Translations under genes and position numbers: made by a program
Notes under the pieces: model-generated
Databases searched by the model: none
What the model saw: the letters and a program-made list of their open reading frames with translations, nothing else
Told to the model about the DNA's origin: nothing
Source of the DNA: Flavobacterium sp. CF108
Lineage (GTDB): Bacteria; Bacteroidota; Bacteroidia; Flavobacteriales; Flavobacteriaceae
Direction: 5' to 3'
DNA: 64,000 nucleotides
Assembly: GCF_900129795.1 (NCBI RefSeq)
Contig: NZ_FQWW01000001.1
Span: forward strand, 1 to 64,000
Shown here: positions 1-7,888 of the stretch, piece after piece
Numbering within the stretch: the first letter of the stretch is position 1
Layout of the letters: each line of letters starts with the position of its first letter

Positions 1-88
1 CTCACCTCTTCCCATCCCGAACAGAGTAGTTAAGCCCGCCTGCGCAGATGGTACTGCATCATTGTGGGAGAGTATGTCGTCGCCTTTC
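1..88 (+). rRNA. rrf: 5S ribosomal RNA, 3' part
   Basis: The first ~88 bases carry the conserved 5S core (CCCATCCCGAACAG, GTTAAGCCCGCC) and end in the 3' arm of helix I (GTCGTCGCCTTTCT). The 5' end of the gene lies outside the window, so this is the downstream end of a ribosomal RNA operon. The exact 3' end is uncertain by a few bases. Confidence 0.93.
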
Positions 89-93
89 TTTTG

Positions 94-126
94 AAAAACC
101 CTGTTTCCAAGAAACGGGGTTTTTTA
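94..126 (+). terminator. Rho-independent terminator after 5S rRNA
   Basis: An inverted repeat (AAAAACCCTGTTTC / GAAACGGGGTTTTT) with a 3-nt loop is followed by a T-run. It lies directly behind the 5S gene and separates it from the tRNA genes. Confidence 0.9.
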
Positions 127-158
127 TTCTAATTTTTGCTTATTAATTTAAGTAATAT

Positions 159-231
159 GGTACCTTAGCTCAGATGGTAGAGCAATGGACTGAAAATCCA
201 TGTGTCCCTGGTTCGATCCCTGGAGGTACCA
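159..231 (+). tRNA. tRNA-Phe (anticodon GAA)
   Basis: This is a 73-nt cloverleaf. The acceptor GGTACCT pairs with AGGTACC, the D-arm is GCTC...GAGC, and the anticodon loop CTGAAAA presents GAA. The T-arm is CCTGG-TTCGATC-CCTGG and the discriminator base is A. The CCA end is not encoded. Confidence 0.97.
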
Positions 232-237
232 CATAAT

Positions 238-323
238 GCTCGGATGGTGAAATTGGTAGACACGCTGGACTTAAAATCCAGTGAACAGCAATGTTCGTGC
301 GGGTTCAAGTCCCGCTCTGAGTA
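238..323 (+). tRNA. tRNA-Leu (anticodon TAA)
   Basis: This is an 86-nt class II tRNA. The acceptor GCTCGGA pairs with TCTGAGT (with G-T wobbles) and the anticodon stem is CTGGA/TCCAG. The loop CTTAAAA presents TAA. A long variable arm and a T-arm (GCGGG-TTCAAGT-CCCGC) follow. It sits 6 nt behind tRNA-Phe, so the two are very probably co-transcribed. Confidence 0.97.
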
Positions 324-325
324 CT

Positions 326-364
326 AAAAACTTCAATTGGCTTTGCTAATTGAAGTTTTTTTTT
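326..364 (+). terminator. Rho-independent terminator after the tRNA pair
   Basis: The inverted repeat AAAACTTCAATT / AATTGAAGTTTT with a 9-nt loop is followed by a run of T. It begins 2 nt after tRNA-Leu. Confidence 0.92.
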
Positions 365-431
365 GCCATAAAACTAAATTTAATAGTAAATTTTATACTT
401 TTACTTTAATGTTTTACCTTATAATCAAACT

Positions 432-884
432 ATGCAAAATATTTTTCAAAGAGAAGACTGTGATCAATTTATAAACCGCATTAATCAGCTTAAAATAGAT
501 TCACAACCACTTTGGGGTAAAATGTCTGTTGATCAAATGCTTGCGCATTGTAATGTTACGTATGAAATGGTCTATGATAACATTCATGCTAAACCAAATG
601 TTTTTATAAGGTTGATTATGAAACTATTAGCTAAAAATGCAATAGTAAGTGAAAAACCTTATGCAAGAAATATTCATACAGCTCCACAATTTATTATTGC
701 CGGAGATCGTGATTTTGAACTGGAAAAAAACAGATTGATCTCCTATATTCTAAAAACACAGGAATTAGGTGAAAGTGAATTTCAGGGAAAAGAATCTCTT
801 TCTTTAGGAAAATTAACTACAAAAGAATGGAATAATATGTTTGCGAAACATTTAGATCATCATTTATCACAGTTTAACGTTTAA
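432..884 (+). CDS. DUF1569 / DinB-like protein
   Basis: This 150-residue cytoplasmic protein matches the DUF1569 family, a relative of the DinB/YfiT four-helix proteins that often bind a metal. The diagnostic segment WGKMSVDQMLAHC is at residues 28-40. A C-terminal HxxxH (His140, His144) pairs with His39 and could form the usual three-histidine metal site. No signal peptide is visible. The NTF2-like gene follows after 14 bases on the same strand, so they may be one unit. The family assignment is fairly firm; the biochemical role is unknown. Confidence 0.85.
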   Translation: MQNIFQREDCDQFINRINQLKIDSQPLWGKMSVDQMLAHCNVTYEMVYDNIHAKPNVFIRLIMKLLAKNAIVSEKPYARNIHTAPQFIIAGDRDFELEKNRLISYILKTQELGESEFQGKESLSLGKLTTKEWNNMFAKHLDHHLSQFNV

Positions 885-898
885 TTTAAATTTACAAT

Positions 899-1333
899 AT
901 GAGAGTTTATTTTATTCTATTTTTTCTGCTTTTAGGATTATCATCCAATGCACAGAAACAAGAAGTTCAAAAAGCTATTGAAATATTCTTTGAAGGATTT
1001 CATCAAAAAGATTCTACGAAAATAAAAACCGTTTGTGCGGATAAAATGATTTTGCAATCTATTAGTGAAAGTTCAGTAAAAGGAAACAAATTATCGGATG
1101 AAAGTGCAGATGAATTCTATAAATCTATTGCAACGATTCCTGCGAGTATGAAATTTCAGGAGAAAATTTTGAGTTATAACATTCAAATTGATGGTACAAT
1201 GGCTCATGTTTGGGCACCATATGAGTTTTATTTAAACAATAAATTGAGTCATACCGGAGTAAATACTTTTACATTGTTTAAAGAAAAAGATTCCTGGAAA
1301 ATTATTTACTTAATTGATACCCGTAGAAAATAA
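899..1333 (+). CDS. Exported NTF2-like (SnoaL/DUF4440-type) protein
   Basis: This is a 144-residue protein. Its N-terminus has a signal peptide of about 18 residues ending at SNA|Q. The rest fits the small cone-shaped NTF2/SnoaL fold: an N-terminal helix (KAIEIFFEGFHQKDSTKI), then strands ending in FTLFKEKDSWKIIYLIDTRR, the usual end of DUF4440-type proteins. Such domains bind small ligands or act as enzymes, but no catalytic set can be fixed here. It follows the DUF1569 gene closely and is convergent with endonuclease III, with one base between the stop codons. Confidence 0.75.
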   Translation: MRVYFILFFLLLGLSSNAQKQEVQKAIEIFFEGFHQKDSTKIKTVCADKMILQSISESSVKGNKLSDESADEFYKSIATIPASMKFQEKILSYNIQIDGTMAHVWAPYEFYLNNKLSHTGVNTFTLFKEKDSWKIIYLIDTRRK

Positions 1334-1334
1334 T

Positions 1335-1985
1335 CTAATTTTTTAGAACTTCTGTGTTATAATATAAACAGATATCGGTTAGAAGGCATTCTTCACATTT
1401 AGGTTTTGGTCTGCAGGTTTCACGGCCTAAAAAGGAAATTGCCATTCCAATTTCTGACCATATACTTTTTGGTAAAACTTCCATTAAGCCTTTTTCTGCT
1501 TTATTTCCATCTTTGGCTTCTTTTATTATACCAATTCTGGGTGCAACTCTTATAACGTGTAAATCGGCAATAATTCCTTCTGCGGGTTTATTGGTTTCTC
1601 TCAAAATCACATTTGCAGATTTTCTTCCAATGCCTTTTAAAGCAGTCAATTCAGACATTGTTAAAGGAATATCCTTGTCATTTTGAATTATTTTTGCAAT
1701 TTCCAAAAGCCAGTTGGCTTTGGTTGCGTGATTACGAACCTTGCTTATATAAGGAATAAAAGTTTCGAAATCGGTTTTTGATAAACTTGTAAGAGTTTGA
1801 TATTTTTCAAATAAAGCTGGAGCAATGTTATTAATATTAGCATCAGAATCCTGAGCAGATAAAACAACCATAACCAAAAGCTGATAAGTATTTTGATAAT
1901 CTAAAGGATGTTTTTTGTCTTTATATTTTTTTAAAATTGGTTTTAATTTAGTTTCCCAATCTATTGCTTCTCCAAATAAATCCAT
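1335..1985 (-). CDS. nth: Endonuclease III-type DNA glycosylase/AP lyase
   Basis: This 216-residue base-excision repair enzyme should remove oxidised pyrimidines and cut the abasic strand. The helix-hairpin-helix is at residues 113-127 (LTALKGIGRKSANVI), with the expected catalytic Lys122 and the general Asp141 in ADLHVIRV. Four cysteines at 191, 197, 200 and 206 form the Fe-S loop. The first spacing is five residues, where E. coli Nth has six. Length is normal for the family. It is transcribed away from the hydrolase gene at 2031 or as its downstream partner, with 45 bases between them. Confidence 0.93.
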   Translation of the reverse strand: MDLFGEAIDWETKLKPILKKYKDKKHPLDYQNTYQLLVMVVLSAQDSDANINNIAPALFEKYQTLTSLSKTDFETFIPYISKVRNHATKANWLLEIAKIIQNDKDIPLTMSELTALKGIGRKSANVILRETNKPAEGIIADLHVIRVAPRIGIIKEAKDGNKAEKGLMEVLPKSIWSEIGMAISFLGRETCRPKPKCEECLLTDICLYYNTEVLKN

Positions 1986-2030
1986 TTTTGTTTTCTTTAG
2001 TATTTGATATTGAAATAGTTATATATAAAG

Positions 2031-2897
2031 TTAACTATTTTTAATGAATTCTAAAGTTTTTTTAATAACAGTTTGATTCCCAAGTATTTTTCGGTGGCCT
2101 AATCCATCAGTTAAAAATAAAGTTCCATTTTGAAGATTTTCATGAATATGAATTCCAGCTTTTACAGGAACTTCAGGATCATCATTATCATGAATTACCA
2201 GCACAGGAATTTTGATTTTTTGTGCAGCTTTATATGCCGAAAAATAATCCATTTTTAATTGATATTTATCTTCAAAAAATAGCCTTAAACGATCGCTAAA
2301 TTCCTTTTTAAGTTTCAATTTAAAAGTAAAATCATCTAAAATATCCTGTACAATATCTCCGCTTCCAATTATTACAGCTTTGTTTACTTGTAAACCATCT
2401 TTAATTGCATTTAATACCGACATTCCGCCTAATGAATGTCCAATTGCAAATTCAAAAGGACCAAATTCATTTTCAATTTCCAGAATAGAAGCAATAAACT
2501 CAGACATTATGGTTGTTTTTCCTTCTGATTTTCCATGTGCAGGTGCATCAAAGCTTACTGTAGAAAAACCATTTTGTAAAAGTTCATCGGCTATTTTAAA
2601 TAATTGGGTTCCTCTGCCAGACCAGCCATGAACAAGTAAAACTTTACGCTCACTTTGATCATATTGATAAGTTACAACATTTTTATTTATGGCTGGAACA
2701 TGAACAATTTTTTGAATGCTTTTGTTGTCCATTTCAAGTTCACGTTTGGGAACCTTATGTTTTATAGGCGTTGTAAATAACCTCGCTGCAAATTTAGTTG
2801 CTAGTTTGGTGGATACAAATGCGCAAATTTTGGCAGATAGTATAATTATCTGTGGAATTTTTAATGATTTAGTAGGATTAATTGCCTTTTTTGCCAT
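2031..2897 (-). CDS. Alpha/beta hydrolase
   Basis: This 288-residue protein has a classic hydrolase core: an oxyanion strand VLLVHGWSG (87-94), FDAPAHGKS (116-124) and the nucleophile elbow GHSLGG with Ser155. A probable acid lies in HDNDDPEVP (Asp239/240) and the catalytic His268 is in GLGHRKI. The first ~45 residues are hydrophobic or amphipathic and may anchor it to the membrane. Substrate is unknown; an esterase/lipase role is the default inference. It is divergent from glgA, with a shared ~120-bp upstream region. Confidence 0.87.
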   Translation of the reverse strand: MAKKAINPTKSLKIPQIIILSAKICAFVSTKLATKFAARLFTTPIKHKVPKRELEMDNKSIQKIVHVPAINKNVVTYQYDQSERKVLLVHGWSGRGTQLFKIADELLQNGFSTVSFDAPAHGKSEGKTTIMSEFIASILEIENEFGPFEFAIGHSLGGMSVLNAIKDGLQVNKAVIIGSGDIVQDILDDFTFKLKLKKEFSDRLRLFFEDKYQLKMDYFSAYKAAQKIKIPVLVIHDNDDPEVPVKAGIHIHENLQNGTLFLTDGLGHRKILGNQTVIKKTLEFIKNS

Positions 2898-3016
2898 TTC
2901 AATAAATCTGATTTTTAAGCAGTACTTTGCCTATTTTTTTGCTAAATTTAAAAAAAAGATAAAAATAGCATATTAATGATTGTTTCTTGAAAAATAATCA
3001 CAAATTAATTTCTGAA

Positions 3017-4444
3017 ATGGAGATATTTCATATTAGTGCAGAATGTTATCCAATGGCGAAAGTCGGCGGTTTGGCTGATGTAGTTGGTGCTTTACCAAAG
3101 TATCAGGAAAATGCTGGGCATGACGTTAGGGTTGTTGTTCCGGCTTATGATACAAAATTTAGAAGTGAAAATAATTTTGACTGTGTGCATTGGGGAACAG
3201 TTAAATTGGGAAATTTCAATTTTCCCTTTAGTGTTTTAAAAGAAAGTACAGATAAATTAGGTTACGAACTATATCTCATTGAGATTAATGAATTATTTAA
3301 TCGTCCGAATGTATATGGTTATGAAGATGATATTGAACGTTTCTTATCTTTTCAAATTGCGGTTTTAGACTGGATTATCGCTCGAAATGAAATTCCGGAT
3401 ATAATTAACTGTCACGATCATCATACCGGATTAATTCCGTTTCTGTTGCAATTCGCTTATAAATATGAAGTACTGAAAGATGTAAAAACTGTTATAACAA
3501 TCCACAATGGTTTATATCAGGGCTGGTTTGGTTTTGATAAATTATATTATCTGCCAGAATTTGATTTAAAACATGTTGGATTTTTAGAATGGAGTAATTC
3601 GATTAATTCATTGGCAGTTGCTGTAAAATGTGCGAACGCTGTAACAACAGTTTCTCCAAGTTATTTAAATGAAATTAATTATAGCGCAAATGGTTTAGAA
3701 TCTTTGTTTCAATCTGTTAGAAATAAATCTAAAGGAATTTTGAACGGAATTGATATTGAAGTCTGGAATCCGTTAAAAGATCAAATGATTACAGAAAATT
3801 ATTCGATAGAAAGCTTTGAAATCGGAAAACAGAAAAATAAAGAAAAACTGTGCGACCAATTTGATTTAGATCCTTCAAAGCCATTATTTAGTTTTATTGG
3901 CCGTTTGTTTGAAGAAAAGGGAGGAGATTTACTGCCTCAGGCTTCTGCTTTAGCTTTATCAGAACATTTTGAAGAAATTAATATTTTAATTTTAGGTTCA
4001 GGAAATACTGAAATTGAATCGCAATTAACCCAATTGCGTAATGATTATAAAGGCAATTACAATGTTTTTATTGGTTATAATGAAGAATTAGCGCATTTGA
4101 TTTATGCAGGTTCAGATTATATTTTAATGCCTTCAAGAGTAGAACCTTGCGGTTTAAACCAAATGTATGCCATGCGTTATGGAACAATTCCAATTGTTAG
4201 GAGAACCGGAGGCTTGCGTGATACTGTTATTGATTTTGGTGATGATGGAAACGGAATCTGTCACGATCAGGCTTCGGTTGGAGATATTTGTTATTCTATA
4301 AATCGTGCCGTTAAATTGTACGATGACAAAATAAATTTTAAGACTGTTTTAAGAAGAGGAATGGCTGCAGACCATTCCTGGGAAAGTGTTTGCCAAGAAT
4401 ATATCGAGATATACAACCTAATAATTGAGAAAAATGAAATTTAA
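3017..4444 (+). CDS. glgA: Glycogen synthase (ADP-glucose type, GT5)
   Basis: This enzyme elongates alpha-1,4-glucan from ADP-glucose. The start used here is the ATG at 3017 (MEIFHISAECYP), giving 475 residues. A TTG ten codons upstream (2987) is possible, but the family begins at this ATG. The nucleotide-sugar loop KVGGLADV starts at Lys15. The C-terminal GT-B donor site EPCGLNQMYAMRYGTIPI and the RRTGGLRDTV segment are present. Its 3' end overlaps glgC by 11 bases, so the two are translationally coupled. It is the first gene of a glycogen synthesis operon with glgC and glgB. Confidence 0.95.
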   Translation: MEIFHISAECYPMAKVGGLADVVGALPKYQENAGHDVRVVVPAYDTKFRSENNFDCVHWGTVKLGNFNFPFSVLKESTDKLGYELYLIEINELFNRPNVYGYEDDIERFLSFQIAVLDWIIARNEIPDIINCHDHHTGLIPFLLQFAYKYEVLKDVKTVITIHNGLYQGWFGFDKLYYLPEFDLKHVGFLEWSNSINSLAVAVKCANAVTTVSPSYLNEINYSANGLESLFQSVRNKSKGILNGIDIEVWNPLKDQMITENYSIESFEIGKQKNKEKLCDQFDLDPSKPLFSFIGRLFEEKGGDLLPQASALALSEHFEEINILILGSGNTEIESQLTQLRNDYKGNYNVFIGYNEELAHLIYAGSDYILMPSRVEPCGLNQMYAMRYGTIPIVRRTGGLRDTVIDFGDDGNGICHDQASVGDICYSINRAVKLYDDKINFKTVLRRGMAADHSWESVCQEYIEIYNLIIEKNEI

Positions 4445-5714
4445 AAAGAAAAATGTAGTTGCTATTATTTTAGGAGGAGGACAAGGATCACGTTTGTTTC
4501 CATTAACAGAAACGAGGTCAAAACCAGCAGTTCCAATTGGAGGAAAATATCGTTTGGTCGATATTCCAATTTCTAATTGTATCAATTCTGATATTTTTAA
4601 AATATTTGTTTTGACACAGTTTAACTCCGCATCTTTAAATGCGCATATCAAAAACACTTTCAATTTTAGTATTTTCAGTCAGTCATTTGTTGATATTCTG
4701 GCGGCCGAGCAAACGCCGGATAATCCAACCTGGTTTCAAGGAACGGCAGATGCTGTTAGACAATGTATGTCGCATTTTTTGAAACATGATTTTGATCACG
4801 CTTTGATTCTTTCGGGTGATCAATTGTATCAAATGGATTTTAACGAAATGCTAGAAGCACATATTGCTGCTGACGCTGAAATTTCGATTGCAACTTTACC
4901 TGTAAATGCTAAAGATGCTCCGGAATTTGGAATTCTTAAAACCGATCATGAAAATAATATTCATGCTTTTATAGAAAAACCAAATGCTTCATTGTTGCCT
5001 GAATGGGAATCTGAAGTGAGCGAGCATATGCAGGAAAAAGGTAAAAAATACCTTGCTTCAATGGGAATTTACATTTTTAATAAACCATTGCTAGTGGAAT
5101 TAATGGCAAATCAGGAAACAAAAGATTTTGGAAAAGAAATTATTCCGCAAGCCGTTGGAAAACATAAAATTCTGAGTTATCAATATGAAGGATATTGGAC
5201 AGATATCGGAAACATTGAATCATTTTTTGAAGCCAATATTGGTTTAACTGCAGATATTCCGGAGTTTAATTTGTTTGATAACGAAAATAAAATCTTTACT
5301 AGACCAAGATTATTACCGCCATCAAAATTCAGAAATTCAAATATTAATCAATCTTTAATTTCTGAAGGCTGTATCATAAATGCTAAAGAAATTAAAAGTT
5401 CTGTAATTGGTATTCGCTCTAGAATTGGCGAAGGTACTGTACTGGAAAACTGCTATGTTATGGGGAACGATTTTTATCAGGATCTGGATGAAATGAATCA
5501 TGACAGCAGCATTAATAAAATTCATATTGGTATTGGCGAAAACTGTTTTATCAAAAATGTATTGGTTGATAAAAATGTGCGAATTGGAAACAATGTTCAC
5601 ATAAACGGCGGAAGGCATCTGGAAAATTTTACCAATGAATTGTACAGTATAAAAGACGGAATTGTTGTGATTAAAAAAGGAGTTACATTATCGGATAATT
5701 TTAGAATTGAATAA
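4434..5714 (+). CDS. glgC: Glucose-1-phosphate adenylyltransferase
   Basis: This enzyme makes ADP-glucose from ATP and glucose-1-phosphate, the committed step of glycogen synthesis. It has 426 residues from the ATG at 4434; an upstream TTG at 4425 is less likely. The N-terminal nucleotidyltransferase signature GGGQGSRLFPLTETRSKPA is followed by GGKYRLVDIPISNCINS. LSGDQLYQMDF carries the metal-binding Asp, and FIEKP is also present. A left-handed beta-helix region occupies roughly the last 130 residues. It overlaps the end of glgA by 11 bases; glgB follows 66 bases later. Confidence 0.95.
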   Translation: MKFKKKNVVAIILGGGQGSRLFPLTETRSKPAVPIGGKYRLVDIPISNCINSDIFKIFVLTQFNSASLNAHIKNTFNFSIFSQSFVDILAAEQTPDNPTWFQGTADAVRQCMSHFLKHDFDHALILSGDQLYQMDFNEMLEAHIAADAEISIATLPVNAKDAPEFGILKTDHENNIHAFIEKPNASLLPEWESEVSEHMQEKGKKYLASMGIYIFNKPLLVELMANQETKDFGKEIIPQAVGKHKILSYQYEGYWTDIGNIESFFEANIGLTADIPEFNLFDNENKIFTRPRLLPPSKFRNSNINQSLISEGCIINAKEIKSSVIGIRSRIGEGTVLENCYVMGNDFYQDLDEMNHDSSINKIHIGIGENCFIKNVLVDKNVRIGNNVHINGGRHLENFTNELYSIKDGIVVIKKGVTLSDNFRIE

Positions 5715-5780
5715 AATTTGAAAAATTCCAATAAAAAAACTCCAAATTCCAATTTTAAATTATTGCCTTAAAAACCAAAT

Positions 5781-7685
5781 ATGACTAAAGTAATCACACA
5801 TTCTCTATTTACTGATTTTGATATTGATTTATTCAAAGCCGGAAAACACTTCAAATTATATGAAAAATTAGGAGCGCATTTAATTGAAGTTGATGGAGTT
5901 AAAGGTGTTTACTTTGCCGTTTGGGCACCTACAGCACATTCTGTTTCGGTTGTGGGCGATTTTAATTATTGGACTCAGGGAGAACATCTTTTAAATGTTC
6001 GCTGGGATTCTTCGGGAATTTGGGAAGGATTTATTCCAGATATTTCAAAAGGTGCACTTTATAAATATAAAATTCAATCGAATATTGATGGTGTAATTAC
6101 CGAAAAAGCAGATCCTTTTGCATTGTATTGCGAAAAACCGCCGCATACCGCTTCTGTAGTCTGGGATTTAGATTATAATTGGAAAGATGAAAACTGGATG
6201 CAGAATCGTCAGGAGAAAAACGCTTTAGATAAACCTTATTCTGTTTACGAAGTACATTTAGGTTCCTGGAAACGAGCAGAACATAACAGGTTTTTGAGTT
6301 ATTTAGAATTGGCAGATGATTTGGTTCAATATGTAAAAGAAACTGGTTTTACGCACGTAGAATTTATGCCGATTATGGAATATCCTTATGATCCTTCGTG
6401 GGGATATCAATTAACGGGATATTTTGCGCCGACTTCACGTTTTGGGAAACCTCAGGATTTTATGGTTTTGGTGGATAGACTGCATCAGGAAGGAATTGGG
6501 GTAATTTTAGACTGGGTTCCGTCGCATTTTCCTGACGATGCACATGGTTTAGGTTATTTTGACGGATCACATTTATACGAACATCCGGATCGCAGAAAAG
6601 GATATCATCCAGATTGGAAAAGCTTGGTTTTTAATTACGGAAGAAATGAAGTTCGTGCTTTTTTAATTAGTAACGCTGTTTTTTGGCTTCAAAATTATCA
6701 TGTTGACGGATTAAGAGTCGATGCCGTAGCTTCGATGTTATATCTTGATTATTCCAGAAAAGAAGGCGAGTGGGAAGCGAATATCTTTGGCGGAAGAGAA
6801 AATCTTGACAGCATAAGTTTTCTTAAAGAATTTAATGAAGTTATCTATGCTAATTTTGATGGAGTTCAAACTATTGCAGAAGAAAGTACTTCATTCCCGA
6901 TGGTTTCAAGACCAACATTTACCGGAGGATTAGGTTTCGGAATGAAATGGATGATGGGCTGGATGCACGATACTTTAAAATATTTTCAAAAAGAAACGGT
7001 TTATCGAAAATACCATCAAAACGATTTGACTTTTTCTATGACATATGCTTTTACAGAGAATTTCATGCTTCCGTTTTCTCATGACGAAGTGGTTTATGGC
7101 AAAAAATCTCTTATTTATAAAATGCCGGGCGATGAATGGCAGCGATTTGCCAATTTGAGATTGTTATACGGTTATATGTTTACACATCCCGGAACAAAAT
7201 TATTGTTTCAGGGAGCTGAATTTGGTCAAACTGGCGAATGGAATTTCGAACAAAGTTTAGACTGGCATTTACTGCAATTTGATTTTCATTCGGGAATAAA
7301 ACGATTAATTACAGATTTAAATCAATTGTATAAATCACGTCCAGCATTGTATGAAAAGCAATTTACGGGAGAAGGTTTTGAATGGATAAATTATTCAGAT
7401 CATCAAAATGCGGTTTTATCTTATATCCGAAAAGGAAACAATGAAGATGAAAACGTGATTATAGTTTGCAATTTTACGCAAGTGGTACGAGAAAATTACA
7501 GAATTGGAATTCCCAAGAAAGGCCAGTTAGAAGAAATTTTTAATAGCGATGCCGTAATTTATGGCGGAGGCGGTGTTGGAAACGGAAAATCATTAAAAAT
7601 CGAATCAACGCCTTATGACGGAAGGGATTTTTCTGTTGAATTAATTTTACCGCCTTTAAGCGTAACCGTTTATTCTTTCGTTTAA
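5781..7685 (+). CDS. glgB: 1,4-alpha-glucan branching enzyme (GH13)
   Basis: This 634-residue enzyme introduces alpha-1,6 branches into glycogen. An N-terminal CBM48 (YFAVWAPTAHSVSVVGDFNYW, about 44-64) is followed by the GH13 barrel. Catalytic residues are Asp314 in DGLRVDAV, Glu367 in TIAEEST and the stabilising Asp in FSHDEVVYGKKS. It is a short-form GlgB without the extra N-terminal module found in enterobacteria. It lies 66 bases after glgC, across an AT-rich spacer with repeated AAATTCCAA-type words. Confidence 0.95.
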   Translation: MTKVITHSLFTDFDIDLFKAGKHFKLYEKLGAHLIEVDGVKGVYFAVWAPTAHSVSVVGDFNYWTQGEHLLNVRWDSSGIWEGFIPDISKGALYKYKIQSNIDGVITEKADPFALYCEKPPHTASVVWDLDYNWKDENWMQNRQEKNALDKPYSVYEVHLGSWKRAEHNRFLSYLELADDLVQYVKETGFTHVEFMPIMEYPYDPSWGYQLTGYFAPTSRFGKPQDFMVLVDRLHQEGIGVILDWVPSHFPDDAHGLGYFDGSHLYEHPDRRKGYHPDWKSLVFNYGRNEVRAFLISNAVFWLQNYHVDGLRVDAVASMLYLDYSRKEGEWEANIFGGRENLDSISFLKEFNEVIYANFDGVQTIAEESTSFPMVSRPTFTGGLGFGMKWMMGWMHDTLKYFQKETVYRKYHQNDLTFSMTYAFTENFMLPFSHDEVVYGKKSLIYKMPGDEWQRFANLRLLYGYMFTHPGTKLLFQGAEFGQTGEWNFEQSLDWHLLQFDFHSGIKRLITDLNQLYKSRPALYEKQFTGEGFEWINYSDHQNAVLSYIRKGNNEDENVIIVCNFTQVVRENYRIGIPKKGQLEEIFNSDAVIYGGGGVGNGKSLKIESTPYDGRDFSVELILPPLSVTVYSFV

Positions 7686-7843
7686 ATAAAATCTGACAAA
7701 TATTTTTAGCGGTATTGTTTTGTCATTTTATCGTTTTTAAATTATCGAATTGTTGATTTTTTGAACTCTAATTTGAAACTCAGTCAGAAAAAACGTTTTC
7801 GTGAATAAACCTTTTATTCATAGCCCTTTACTAACTTTTTTTG

Positions 7844-7851
7844 TATGTTTG
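7844..7851 (+). promoter_or_regulatory. Bacteroidota -7 box upstream of the GH31 gene
   Basis: TATGTTTG matches the TAnnTTTG -7 element exactly and lies 37 bases before the GH31 start codon. No convincing -33 TTG was found at the proper distance. It suggests the GH31 gene has its own promoter besides any readthrough from glgB. Confidence 0.5.
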
Positions 7852-7888
7852 AAATAGAGATTATTGTTATAATTAATTCATTGGCGAT

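Noticed and set aside
2987..3016. TTG start ten codons upstream for glgA
   Set aside because: The GlgA family begins at MEIFHISAECYP; the extra ten residues are not part of the conserved domain.
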